Origin: DASPNH01 sp035626675
Lineage (GTDB): Bacteria > Desulfobacterota > Binatia > UBA1149 > CAITLU01
Assembly (NCBI GenBank): GCA_035626675.1
Contig: DASPNH010000221.1
Coordinates: 1-23,566 of the forward strand
Direction of reading: 5' to 3'
DNA length: 23,566 nt
The notes under the pieces were generated by a model. The model saw only the letters and a program-made list of their open reading frames with translations, was not told where the DNA came from and did no database searches. Shown piece by piece: positions 7,840-16,302 of this stretch (position 1 is the stretch's first letter; the number at the start of each line of letters is the position of its first letter). Made by a program: the position numbers and the translations under genes.

Positions 7840-9492
7840 TCACAGGCGCGACGACTTCAGCTCGATGTCGGCGTTGGCCCAGGCCTTTTCGAATCGCGCG
7901 CGGATTGCCTCGGCTTCCTCGTCCTTGCCCTGCGCGTCCAGGCTCTCGGCAAGACCGAACAGCGCCCAGCCGTTCTCCGGGTTGCGCAAGGCATCGAGAT
8001 CCTCGCGGTAGACGGCCTCGGCTTCCTTGGCGCGGTCCGCTTCCAGAAGCGCGGCGCCGAGGTAGTGGCGAACCGGAATCGGCCAGTCCGCCGGCTCGGT
8101 ATAGAGCAGGGTGTCCTCGAGCTCGACGGCGCCGCGCAGGCGCGTGATGGCGTCGTCCATCTGCTTTTCCTTGCGCGCGATGTCGGCGGCCAGCATTCCC
8201 GATGCCACCCGCAGGATCGTTGCGGCCGGGTTGGTGCTGAGCATCTTCATTTCCGCGACGCGCGCATCGGCGACGATGGCATCGAGCGCGTCCATCTCTC
8301 CGCGGGCCTGGTCGGCCTGATCCTTGCCGGCGAAGGCGTGGCCGCGCGCCCAATGCCACATCGCCAGCGGGTAGAGGAGATCGTCGGCGGGCTTTTGCAG
8401 CGCCAGGATGTCGTCCCACCTGGCGAAGCGGACCATGGCGTACATCGGGGTGACCGTGAAGTGCTGCAGTGCAACGCCGAGCCCCGGGGCGCGCACGTGC
8501 TCGTGCATCGTCTTCTCGTCAGTGGTGACGGCGGCCGCCAGCGCGACCTTGCTCGATCCTTCCATCGCCGCTGCCGCCCACAGGAAGTGATGGTTGTGCG
8601 GGACGTAGGCCAGCGGGTACATCCCCTGGCGGCGGCACTGCGTCATGTACGAGTCGTCGGCCGCGGCCGCCTTCTGATTGACGAGCACGGCGTCGCGATA
8701 GCGGCCTACGCGCATGTACGTGTGCGCCGGCATGTGCACGAGGTGGCCGGCGCCGGGAACGAGGCTGCCGAGCTTGTCGGCGTACTTCACCGCCCGGCCC
8801 GGGTCGCGCGAGGCTTCGGTGGTGTGAATGTAGAAGTGGATCGCGCCGGGATGGTCGGGGTTCTTTGCCAGCACGCCTTCGATGGTGCGTAGCAGCTCGG
8901 CGGTGTATTGCGTCTCCTTGCCGTCCTTGTCCCAGTACGCCCACGGCGTCAGGTCCATCAGGGCTTCGGCGAACAGCGCCTGCACGTCGACGTCGTCGGG
9001 ATATCGCTTGGCGACCGCGCGCATGGCGTCGGCGTAGGCCAGGTCGAGCGGGCCGCGATCGGCAGGCTGCTCCTTGGCGTAGCGCTTGGCCAGCGCCTCG
9101 ATCAGCGCCCGTTCCTTCTGGCTGGCGCCTGCTGCCAGTGACAAGGCCTTCTGCGATCGCTCGTAGGCCTCGGGCGCGACCTTGGGATCCATCGGCGCGT
9201 TGATGTTGGGCCCCAAGACCAGCGCGGTTCCCCAGACGCAGATCGCGCAATCCGGATCCAGGCGTGCGGCCTCCTGGAAGGATCGCTCGGACTCGGCGTG
9301 GTTGAACGCGTAGGAGAGGATGAGCCCCTGATCGAAATAGCGCTGGACCTTGGGATCCTTGGCGCTGATCGGCCAGTGGTTCCTGCCCAGGTCGTCGAAG
9401 AGTGGTGCTCGGGCGGCGGGCGTGTCGGCCAGTGAGGCGAAAGGAAGGAGAGCAAGAAGGGCGGTCAGCAAAGCGGCGGCAATCCGAATCAT
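7840..9492 (-). CDS. Exported His-rich TPR-repeat protein
   Basis: The protein has 550 residues. The start at 9492 is chosen for AAGGA 6 bases upstream and for a signal peptide (MIRIAAALLTALLALLPFAS, cleavage near residue 22). The mature part is helical with several TPR-like units, for example around residues 51-80 (YFDQGLILSYAFNHAESERS) and 480-530 (GAALLEADRAKEAEAVY, FGLAESLDAQGKDEEAE). Two features go beyond plain TPR. One is DCAIC, a CxxC at residues 82-85. The other is His-dense segments at about 214-223 (HPGAIHFYIH), 250-257 (HLVHMPAH) and 299-302 (HNHH). This pattern suggests a metal or redox site in the periplasm, but the function is unknown. It probably heads a unit with the OtsA-like gene 45 bases downstream and diverges from the large mosaic protein gene. 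Confidence 0.8.
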   Translation of the reverse strand: MIRIAAALLTALLALLPFASLADTPAARAPLFDDLGRNHWPISAKDPKVQRYFDQGLILSYAFNHAESERSFQEAARLDPDCAICVWGTALVLGPNINAPMDPKVAPEAYERSQKALSLAAGASQKERALIEALAKRYAKEQPADRGPLDLAYADAMRAVAKRYPDDVDVQALFAEALMDLTPWAYWDKDGKETQYTAELLRTIEGVLAKNPDHPGAIHFYIHTTEASRDPGRAVKYADKLGSLVPGAGHLVHMPAHTYMRVGRYRDAVLVNQKAAAADDSYMTQCRRQGMYPLAYVPHNHHFLWAAAAMEGSSKVALAAAVTTDEKTMHEHVRAPGLGVALQHFTVTPMYAMVRFARWDDILALQKPADDLLYPLAMWHWARGHAFAGKDQADQARGEMDALDAIVADARVAEMKMLSTNPAATILRVASGMLAADIARKEKQMDDAITRLRGAVELEDTLLYTEPADWPIPVRHYLGAALLEADRAKEAEAVYREDLDALRNPENGWALFGLAESLDAQGKDEEAEAIRARFEKAWANADIELKSSRL

Positions 9493-9667
9493 GCTTCGTC
9501 CTTTGCGGGCGTCCTTCTTGTGCCGGGCCCGCGGCGCGAGCATGGCACCGAACCGAAAACGGGAACAATCGCCGGCACAATCGCTCACAGGATGTTTTCT
9601 CAGGGACGTTGCCGGGCTAGACAGGCTGGCGCGGTCCCGCTGGCCCGGACCGCCGCGGGGGTTCGTC
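9493..9667. promoter_or_regulatory. Divergent promoter region (TPR gene / mosaic protein gene)
   Basis: These 175 bases separate two divergently transcribed genes for exported proteins and must hold both start regions. AAGGA serves the minus-strand TPR gene; a G-rich run about 6 bases before ATG 9668 may serve the plus-strand gene. An 8-base word ACAATCGC occurs twice, 12 bases apart, near 9565-9585. No clear -35/-10 boxes were recognised. Confidence 0.4.
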
Positions 9668-12600
9668 ATGCAAGCAATTGTCCGAAGCCTGGCCGCGCTC
9701 GGCGTGGCCGCAATCTGCCTTTCACCCGCGGTGTCGCTGGCAGCGGTCTCTGTCGGAGGCGTGCTCGCGCACAGCCCGGACGACATCACCGGGTTCAGCT
9801 CGCTTACCGGCAACGACAACCTTGCCAGCATCGTCCTCCCGTTCACGTTCACCATCGAAGGCGTCGGCTACACCCAGATCGCGCTCTCGACCAATGGCTG
9901 GATCGAGTTCGGTGGGAACACGTCGGGCGATTCCGATCCTGGCAACGACTGTCTTCCCACCGGCGCGCATACCAACCCGTTCCTTGCCGCGTACTGGGAC
10001 GACCTCAATCCCTTCGGCAGCGCCGTGCGCTACGGCACCGTGGGCAGCAGCGGCAATCGCGTGTTCATCGCGGACTACGAGGTGGATCTCACCTCGGGCA
10101 GCGAGGGCAGCGACGACCTGCGTTTCCAGATCCAGCTGCACGAAGGGTCCAATGTCATCACCGTGCGCTTTCGGGACCAGCAGAGTCAGACCAACGGCAT
10201 CGGCGCCACGCTCGGTTTCCAGGGCGCCGGCGGCGCCTCGGCCTCGACGGTCCAGCCGCTCGGCTGCAACGCCAAGATCATGGACGACAACCGTCCCAAC
10301 GAAGGATGGTCCGCCGACGTGGGCCGTGCAGGGCAGGTGACGCTGGCGGCCGTGATGCAGCACAGTCCCGACGACATCACCGGCTTCCCGACGTTGTCGG
10401 GCAACGACGCCACGGCCACCGCCACGATGCCGTTCAGCGTCACGATCGAGGGAACCAGCTACAACACCGTGACCATCTCGACCAACGGCTGGCTCGAGTT
10501 CGGCGGCAACACCTCGGGCAACAGCGATCCGACCAACGACTGCCTTCCGACACCGGCCCACACCAATCCTTTCCTGGCGGCCTATTGGGACGACATGGAG
10601 ACCTTCGGCACGGGGGTGCGTTACGGCACGGTCGGAACCAGCCCGAACCGCGTGTTCGTCGTCGACTTCGTGTTCGAGAACGTAGCCGGTCCCGAAGGCT
10701 CCGACGACACGGCGATGCAGGTCCAGGTGCACGAGCGCTCCGGCCTGATCAACGTCCGCTATCGCGACAAGCAGTCCAACGCGGTCGGCGTGCTCGCGAC
10801 CATCGGCTTCCAGGGCGCGGGCGGCGCCTCGGCCACCAGCTATCCCCTGACCTGCAACGGCCGCGTGCTCGACGACAACGACGTCAGCTACGAAGGCTGG
10901 TCGGTGCACGGCAAGAGCGGCGGCGCCATGTCGCTGCACAGCGTTCTTGTCAGCAGCTCCGACGACATCACCGGCTTTTCCACGCTCTCGGGCGACAACG
11001 TCACGGCCGACGTCACTCTGCCGTTCACGGTGACTCTGGACGGCGGCAGCTTCAGCACGCTGACGATCTCGAGCAACGGCTGGATCGAGTTCGGCGGCAA
11101 CACCTCGGGCGAGACCGATCCGACCAACGACTGCCTGCCGACAGCGGCGCACACCAATCCGTTCCTGGCCGCCTACTGGGACGACATGTCCACGGCCAGC
11201 ACCAACATCCGTTACGGCACCGTGGGCACCAGCCCCAACCGCACCTTCGTCGCCGACTTCTATCTGCTGACGACGACGGGCGGAGACGACTCGGGCAACG
11301 ATGACGTGCAGGTGCAGGTGATGGTGCACGAAGGCTCGAACACCATCAGCGTCAAGTATCCATTCGCCCAGCACGTCGCCAACGGGCAGGCCGCCACGAT
11401 CGGCTATCAGGGCGCGGGCGGCTCGCTGGCAACGGCCTCGGGTCTGACCTGCAACGGCAAGGTTCTCGACGACAACTTCCCGAACACCGGCTGGTCGGTG
11501 GCGCCGCTGCCGGTGTGTGGCAACGGCTACACCGAGACGCGCGAGGGCTGCGACCAGGCCTCGGGCAACGGCACGACCGCATCGTGCTGTTCCTCGTCGT
11601 GCCAGCTGAAGAGCAGCGGGACGACCTGCCGCGCCTCCGCCGGCGTTTGCGACGTCGTCGATACGTGCTCGGGCGCCAGCGACGTGTGTCCGGTCGTCTC
11701 CAACGGCGCCAACCTGGCGCAGGGGCAGGCCGCCACGCAGTCCTCGAACTTCGACGGCACGGGCCTGGCCGGGAAAGCCGTGGACGGAAGCACCGACGGC
11801 GTCTACGCCAATGGCTCGGTGACCCATACCAACTTCGACCTGGAAGCATGGTGGCAGGTCGATCTGGGCTCGGTGCAGGAGATCGGCGCGATCCAGCTCT
11901 ATCCGCGCACCGACTGCTGCACCGACCGCACCAGCAACCTGTACGTGTTCGTCTCCGACACCGCGTTCTCGTCCACGGCCGTGGCTGCGACGCTGGCGCA
12001 GAGCGGCGTCGGTTCGTTCCTGGTCGCGGGCACGCTGGGCTCGCCCACCACCGTCGACGTCAATCGCACCGGCCGCTACGTGCGCGTGCAGCTGCGGCGC
12101 GCCAACAACCTGTCGCTGGCCGAGGTCCGCGTGCTTGCCGGCATCGATGCCCGGCAATCTTCGTCGACGCCGTGCCGAGGCTCGGCCGGCATCTGCGACG
12201 TCGTCGAGAACTGCACGGGCTCGACCGACGATTGCCCCGCCGATGGCTTCGCATCATCGAGCACGCCGTGCCGCGCCGTGGCAGGCCTGTGCGACGCTGC
12301 CGAAAACTGCACGGGCTCGGGGCCGCTGTGCCCGCAGGACGCGCCCGTGGCCGGCGGCACGCCGTGCGAGGACGGCAGCTTCTGCAACGGCACCGAGACC
12401 TGCGACGGCTTCTCGTGCACCGATTCCACCGGCGATCCCTGTACGGGCCCCGATGGCGACGGCGATTGCACCGAGACGTGCGATGAAGATGCGAACGACT
12501 GCCAAGGAGCCGACCCCGACGCCACTGCCTGCACGGACGGCTTGTTCTGCACCGGCACCGAGTCGTGCTCGGGTGGCGTGTGCACCGCATCGACCGGTGA

Positions 12601-14176
12601 TCCGTGCACGGGCGCCGACGGCGACGGCAACTGCCTGGAGAGCTGCGACGAAGGCGGCGACGACTGCGACGCTCCCGACCCCGACGGTTCCGCCTGCACC
12701 GACGGCCAGTTCTGCACCGGCACCGAGACGTGCACGGCCGGTGCGTGCGCAAACTCGACCGGCGACCCATGCCCGGGACCGGACAATGACGACGACTGCA
12801 CCGAGACCTGCGACGAGAGCGCCGACATGTGCTCGGGCGACGACGGTGACGGCGCCGCCTGCAACGACGGCAGCTTCTGCAACGGCACCGAGACGTGCGG
12901 AAGCGGCACCTGCGGTGCATCGACCGGCGATCCTTGCGCCGGGCCCGACGGTGACGAGGACTGCACGGAGACGTGCGACGAAGGTGCCGACGATTGCGAG
13001 GGAGACGATCTCGACGAAAGCGCGTGCACGGACGGGCTGTACTGCACCGGCACCGAGTCGTGCACGGCAGGTGTCTGCGGGAATTCCACGGGTGATCCAT
13101 GCCCTGGGGCCGACGGCGACGGAGACTGCGCCGAGACCTGCGACGAGGACGCCGACGATTGCCTGGCGCCCGATGCCGTCGGCGAAGGCTGCGACGACTC
13201 GCTGTTCTGTACCGCGATCGACACCTGCGACGGGGCAGGGGCGTGCACTGGCGCCGGCGATCCATGCGCGGCCGGCGGCGATTGCGCCGACGTCTGCAAC
13301 GAGACCGACGATCACTGCAACGAGCCGGCCGCGACCGCTTGCGACGACGACGGCAACCCGTGCACGCAGGACCAGTGCACCGGCGACGGCGTCTGCGCGC
13401 ATCCGGCCAACACCGTCGCCTGCGACGACGGCGACGCCGACACCTGCAACGATACGTGCAGCTCCGGCGTGTGCGCCGGCTTTACCGATCCCGCCCTCTG
13501 CATCGACCACTTCAAGTGCTACAAGGCCGGCGATGCCGGCGACTTCCCGGGCGTGGCCAGCATCGACGTCGAAGACGAGTTCGAGACGGGCAAGAGCTTC
13601 CGCCTGAAGAAGCCGACGATGTTCTGCAGCCCGGTCGACAAGAACGGCGAGGGCCTGGTCGACGGTACGGCGTACCTGGCCTGTTATGGCTCCAGCTACG
13701 CCAAGACCGACCCGCCGCAGGTCAAGTTCCTCACCGAAGACCGCCGCAGCGACAACCAGTTCGGACCTCTGCAGGAGTTCGGTTACGAGCTGATCACCGC
13801 CGGCGGGCCCAGGACGCTGTGCCTGCCGACCACCAAGGACGGGGCGCCCTCGGCGCTCGAGCTCGATGCGTTCAAGTGCCACAAGGCCGCCACGCGCAAG
13901 GGCTCGCCCAAGTTCACCAAGCCCTCGACCCTGACGCTTATCGATACGTTCGCGACGACCAGCGGCTACCTCTCCAAGCCGGCGATGCTGTGCAACCCGG
14001 CCTCGGTCGGCGGCTCACCGATCGCGGAGCCGGTGCCCAAGCTCGAATGTTACAAGGCCAGAGAGGCGCCGCTGACGCCGTTCGACACCGTCGACGTGGA
14101 GACGGTGCTCGGACCCGGCACGCTCGAAGTCGGCAAGCTCAAGGTGATCTGCGTGCCGTCGCGAACGCAGGAGTGA
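9668..14176 (+). CDS. Large secreted mosaic protein: three 197-residue repeats, discoidin-like domain, Cys/Asp repeats, Cys C-terminal domain
   Basis: The protein has 1502 residues with a signal peptide at about 1-25 (LSPAVSLA then AVS). Domains in order are as follows. Three homologous units at 27-223, 224-420 and 421-617 each carry DDITGF, STNGW or SSNGW, EFGGNTSG, NDCLPT, HTNPFLAAYWDD, RYGTVG and GYQGAGG or GFQGAGG; this layout recalls nidogen-like extracellular domains. A Cys segment from about 615 begins CGNG. A discoidin/F5-8C-like domain at about 682-826 contains AVDGSTDGVY, WWQVDLGS and RYVRVQL. Disintegrin-like Cys motifs at 830-920 (STPCR, G-x-CD) precede six 55-residue Cys/Asp units at about 920-1250. 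The C-terminal domain at 1278-1502 has FKCYKA, FKCHKA and LECYKA at about 1282, 1402 and 1459. No membrane anchor is seen at the C-terminus. It is probably a Ca2+-stabilised, disulfide-rich adhesin or matrix protein. The start follows a G-rich run; upstream in-frame codons lack a signal peptide. Confidence 0.85.
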   Translation: MQAIVRSLAALGVAAICLSPAVSLAAVSVGGVLAHSPDDITGFSSLTGNDNLASIVLPFTFTIEGVGYTQIALSTNGWIEFGGNTSGDSDPGNDCLPTGAHTNPFLAAYWDDLNPFGSAVRYGTVGSSGNRVFIADYEVDLTSGSEGSDDLRFQIQLHEGSNVITVRFRDQQSQTNGIGATLGFQGAGGASASTVQPLGCNAKIMDDNRPNEGWSADVGRAGQVTLAAVMQHSPDDITGFPTLSGNDATATATMPFSVTIEGTSYNTVTISTNGWLEFGGNTSGNSDPTNDCLPTPAHTNPFLAAYWDDMETFGTGVRYGTVGTSPNRVFVVDFVFENVAGPEGSDDTAMQVQVHERSGLINVRYRDKQSNAVGVLATIGFQGAGGASATSYPLTCNGRVLDDNDVSYEGWSVHGKSGGAMSLHSVLVSSSDDITGFSTLSGDNVTADVTLPFTVTLDGGSFSTLTISSNGWIEFGGNTSGETDPTNDCLPTAAHTNPFLAAYWDDMSTASTNIRYGTVGTSPNRTFVADFYLLTTTGGDDSGNDDVQVQVMVHEGSNTISVKYPFAQHVANGQAATIGYQGAGGSLATASGLTCNGKVLDDNFPNTGWSVAPLPVCGNGYTETREGCDQASGNGTTASCCSSSCQLKSSGTTCRASAGVCDVVDTCSGASDVCPVVSNGANLAQGQAATQSSNFDGTGLAGKAVDGSTDGVYANGSVTHTNFDLEAWWQVDLGSVQEIGAIQLYPRTDCCTDRTSNLYVFVSDTAFSSTAVAATLAQSGVGSFLVAGTLGSPTTVDVNRTGRYVRVQLRRANNLSLAEVRVLAGIDARQSSSTPCRGSAGICDVVENCTGSTDDCPADGFASSSTPCRAVAGLCDAAENCTGSGPLCPQDAPVAGGTPCEDGSFCNGTETCDGFSCTDSTGDPCTGPDGDGDCTETCDEDANDCQGADPDATACTDGLFCTGTESCSGGVCTASTGDPCTGADGDGNCLESCDEGGDDCDAPDPDGSACTDGQFCTGTETCTAGACANSTGDPCPGPDNDDDCTETCDESADMCSGDDGDGAACNDGSFCNGTETCGSGTCGASTGDPCAGPDGDEDCTETCDEGADDCEGDDLDESACTDGLYCTGTESCTAGVCGNSTGDPCPGADGDGDCAETCDEDADDCLAPDAVGEGCDDSLFCTAIDTCDGAGACTGAGDPCAAGGDCADVCNETDDHCNEPAATACDDDGNPCTQDQCTGDGVCAHPANTVACDDGDADTCNDTCSSGVCAGFTDPALCIDHFKCYKAGDAGDFPGVASIDVEDEFETGKSFRLKKPTMFCSPVDKNGEGLVDGTAYLACYGSSYAKTDPPQVKFLTEDRRSDNQFGPLQEFGYELITAGGPRTLCLPTTKDGAPSALELDAFKCHKAATRKGSPKFTKPSTLTLIDTFATTSGYLSKPAMLCNPASVGGSPIAEPVPKLECYKAREAPLTPFDTVDVETVLGPGTLEVGKLKVICVPSRTQE
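9746..11518 (+). repeat. Three tandem 591-bp coding repeats
   Basis: Units begin at 9746, 10337 and 10928, exactly 591 bases apart, and encode three 197-residue homologous domains. The proteins agree strongly at the motifs listed for the gene, while many third codon positions differ. They are therefore old, selected duplications and not a recent copy. Confidence 0.85.
12425..13415 (+). repeat. Six tandem 165-bp Cys/Asp-rich coding repeats
   Basis: The motif STGDPC (GAGDPC in the last unit) recurs at codons starting 12425, 12590, 12755, 12920, 13085 and 13250. The period is exactly 165 bases (55 residues). A unit has eight Cys with fixed spacing, an Asp-rich stretch of the D-G-D-G-D type, ETCDE, and C-x-G-T-E-x-C. 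The final unit is the most diverged. The Asp pattern suggests calcium binding, as in thrombospondin type-3-like repeats; this is an inference. Confidence 0.85.
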
Positions 14177-14187
14177 AAGGCGGCGCT

Positions 14188-14967
14188 CTACGCGAACCAG
14201 TGCCCGGCGTTGACGTCGAGGCTCTGTCCCGTGATGACGCGCGACATGTCGGAGGCGAAGAACACGGCCGCCTCGGCGATCTCCTCCGATGTCGGGATGT
14301 GCTTGAGCGCGGTCTCGGCGGCGACTCCGTCGTACATCTGCTGGGGCGTGATTCCGTACTTGGCGGCCTCGGACGCGAAGTAGCCCTCCAGCGGCGGGCC
14401 CCAGATGTATCCGGGCACCACCGAGTTGACGCGGATCTTGTGCGGGCCCAGCTCCAGCGCCAGCGTCTGCGTGGCCGCCAGCAGCGCGGCCTTGGAGGCG
14501 GCGTATCCGCCGAATGTCGCCATCATCCGCCGCATCGACATGCTGTTGATCATGACGATGGCTCCGCCGCCCTGGCTCTTCATGTGGGGAATGACGGCCT
14601 GCGACAGGCGCAGCGAGCCGAGCACGTTGACCTCGAAGGGCGGCTTCCAATCGTCCAGGTCAGCCGTCTCGATGCTCTGGTAGGTTCCGGGGTGGTAGGC
14701 GTTGTTCACCAGCACGTCGATGCGGCCGTACTCCTTCATCGTGGCATCGACCAGGTGCTCGCAGGATGCGCGATCGGAGATGTCGGTTGCCACGGCGATC
14801 GCGCGTCCGCCGTCGTCGCGGATGGCGCGGACCATGCCTTCGAGCTTGTCGTGACTGCGCGCGGCCAGGGCCAGGCAAGCACCTTCGCGTGCGAAGGCGA
14901 GGGCCAGGGCCTGACCGAGCCCGGGGCCGATGCCGGAGATGATGGCGACGCGATTGGTTAGCAGCAT
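14188..14967 (-). CDS. Short-chain dehydrogenase/reductase (SDR)
   Basis: This is a 259-residue classical SDR, an NAD(P)(H)-dependent alcohol/ketone oxidoreductase. The start at 14967 is preferred because AAGGA lies 7 bases upstream and the Rossmann fold begins at once; an ATG at 15024 would add 19 non-conserved residues. The cofactor loop is SGIGPGLG at 11-18 (family TGxxxGxG, with Ser for Thr). Other motifs are NNA at 88-90, N114, the catalytic Ser in INSMS (142-144) and the YxxxK pair Y155/K159. The segment VPGYIWGPP follows, and the protein ends GGHW-like (NAGHWFA). It is the last gene of a minus-strand operon with a sulfotransferase and a DUF1214-like protein, 77 bases after the former. 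It ends 11 bases from the convergent mosaic gene. The substrate is unknown; a hydroxylated lipid or steroid-like compound fits the neighbours. Confidence 0.92.
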   Translation of the reverse strand: MLLTNRVAIISGIGPGLGQALALAFAREGACLALAARSHDKLEGMVRAIRDDGGRAIAVATDISDRASCEHLVDATMKEYGRIDVLVNNAYHPGTYQSIETADLDDWKPPFEVNVLGSLRLSQAVIPHMKSQGGGAIVMINSMSMRRMMATFGGYAASKAALLAATQTLALELGPHKIRVNSVVPGYIWGPPLEGYFASEAAKYGITPQQMYDGVAAETALKHIPTSEEIAEAAVFFASDMSRVITGQSLDVNAGHWFA

Positions 14968-15044
14968 GTCGTAATCCTTTTGGGCGGTCAGCTCCGATGC
15001 CGAGTTCGGAAGGCTCGAATGCAATGCCGCCGCCGGTCATTCGG

Positions 15045-16301
15045 TCACGCCACGGTCTCGGCCTCGATGCCGAAGCGCTCGATGTACGCCGAAAAGCGAT
15101 CGCGCATCCCTTCGGCGGTCAGGCCGAAGTCGGCGGCGCTATAGCGGTGCTCGCCGTGCTTGTGCTGCGGATTGTCGCGGTGCCAGCGCCGTAGCACATC
15201 GGCCGTGGTGTCGGGATACTCGATGCCGAAGTGCGAGTACATGCGTCCGATCGCCGCCGCAGGGTCTGAGACCGTCTCGCGGAACGAGAGGTCGTAGAAG
15301 TTCTTCTCGCCGGCCTGGCTGCGCACTTCCATGGCGTCTTCCATCGTCTTCGCCCACAGGTCCACGGTCCATGCGGCAATGGCGCGTTTGTCGGACGCGT
15401 CCTCGTAGATGCCGCGCCAGCCGGCGATCAGGCTGCACAGCGACGGCAGCACGCGCGCCGGATCGCGATGCGTCTGCACGATGCAGGCGTCGGGATAGAC
15501 CTTCAGCAGCGCGCGCAGATGACGTAGGTGTGCCGGGTACTTCAGCACCCAGCGCCGCGAAACGTCGCTGTTGCCGATCAGGCGCAGCAGATCGCGATGG
15601 CGCAGGTAGGATGGCTCCATGTCGCAGGCCGCGTACCAGCGCGAGTAGCTCGGAAGCGTCGAGTTGCACTCGAAGCTGTCGTCGGTGAAGCACTGCTGCA
15701 GCAGGTGACGGCATTCCTCGGGACCGTCGGCGGTCATCAGGTGGATCGCCTTCAGGCTCGGGTCCAGCCAGTAGGTCAGCTTGAGCCCCTGCGCTGCCTG
15801 CTTAAAGCAGGGGTCCTTCTCCCAATCGTGGCGTGACGGTCGCTCCCTGGGCGCCGCGGCAAGCCAGTACTCGAGCACCTGGTTGGCGGGGTCCTGCGCG
15901 AGCAGGGAGTGCAGCGCGGTGGTGCCGGTGCGCGGCAGGCCGAGCACGAAGATCGGCCGCACCACCGGCGTCTGCAGCATCGACGGGCATCGTTTCCACG
16001 CCTCGGCCGCGACCAGCCGGTTGCGAAGGACACCGACGAGCTGCTGCCGCACCAGCCAGCGTCCGAACGGATTGAGCTGCGACTCCTCGTCGTAGGAGCG
16101 CAGCAGCACGCGCAATCCTTCGCCGTAGTCGTCCTGCCCGAAGTCGGTCAGGCCGCCGGCGGCGGTCACTGCCGCCGAGCGCAGTCCCTGCTCGGCGTCG
16201 GCGAAGCTGGCTCGCTTGCGCGAGAGCTTTTCGACGGTGCGAACGGCGCCGTTGAACAGGCGCACCGGAAGGCGCTGATCGCGAGAGGTTGCTGCCGGCA
16301 T
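15045..16301 (-). CDS. PAPS-dependent sulfotransferase family protein
   Basis: This is a 418-residue cytoplasmic protein of the single-domain sulfotransferase fold that uses PAPS (3'-phosphoadenylyl sulfate). The 5'-phosphosulfate loop is LGLPRTGTT at 120-128. The 3'-phosphate-binding region follows later as WVLKYPAHL and then QTHRDPARVLPS. The first 115 residues are a helical extension with a Lys/Arg-rich segment (TVEKLSRKR), as in the bacterial family that sulfates lipid-like alcohols. The ATG at 16301 comes one base after the stop codon of the DUF1214-like gene, so the two are translationally coupled. The acceptor is not known. The neighbouring SDR and DUF1214 genes suggest a small hydrophobic alcohol. 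Confidence 0.88.
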   Translation of the reverse strand: MPAATSRDQRLPVRLFNGAVRTVEKLSRKRASFADAEQGLRSAAVTAAGGLTDFGQDDYGEGLRVLLRSYDEESQLNPFGRWLVRQQLVGVLRNRLVAAEAWKRCPSMLQTPVVRPIFVLGLPRTGTTALHSLLAQDPANQVLEYWLAAAPRERPSRHDWEKDPCFKQAAQGLKLTYWLDPSLKAIHLMTADGPEECRHLLQQCFTDDSFECNSTLPSYSRWYAACDMEPSYLRHRDLLRLIGNSDVSRRWVLKYPAHLRHLRALLKVYPDACIVQTHRDPARVLPSLCSLIAGWRGIYEDASDKRAIAAWTVDLWAKTMEDAMEVRSQAGEKNFYDLSFRETVSDPAAAIGRMYSHFGIEYPDTTADVLRRWHRDNPQHKHGEHRYSAADFGLTAEGMRDRFSAYIERFGIEAETVA

Positions 16302-16302
16302 G

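Noticed and set aside
9722..12157. Very long open frame (over 800 codons) on the minus strand opposite the mosaic gene
   Set aside because: It is a shadow of the high-GC coding repeats; composition is Val/Ala/Arg/Gly with no domain, while the plus frame has a signal peptide and clear domains.
12425..13415. Regular 165-bp period considered as a CRISPR-like array
   Set aside because: There are no short identical repeats with unrelated spacers; the whole unit is coding and conserved at protein level.
12060..13882. Long Ser/Arg-, Ala- or Thr-rich frames on both strands over the Cys/Asp repeats
   Set aside because: They mirror the 165-bp repeat in other frames, giving low-complexity sequence without credible starts.
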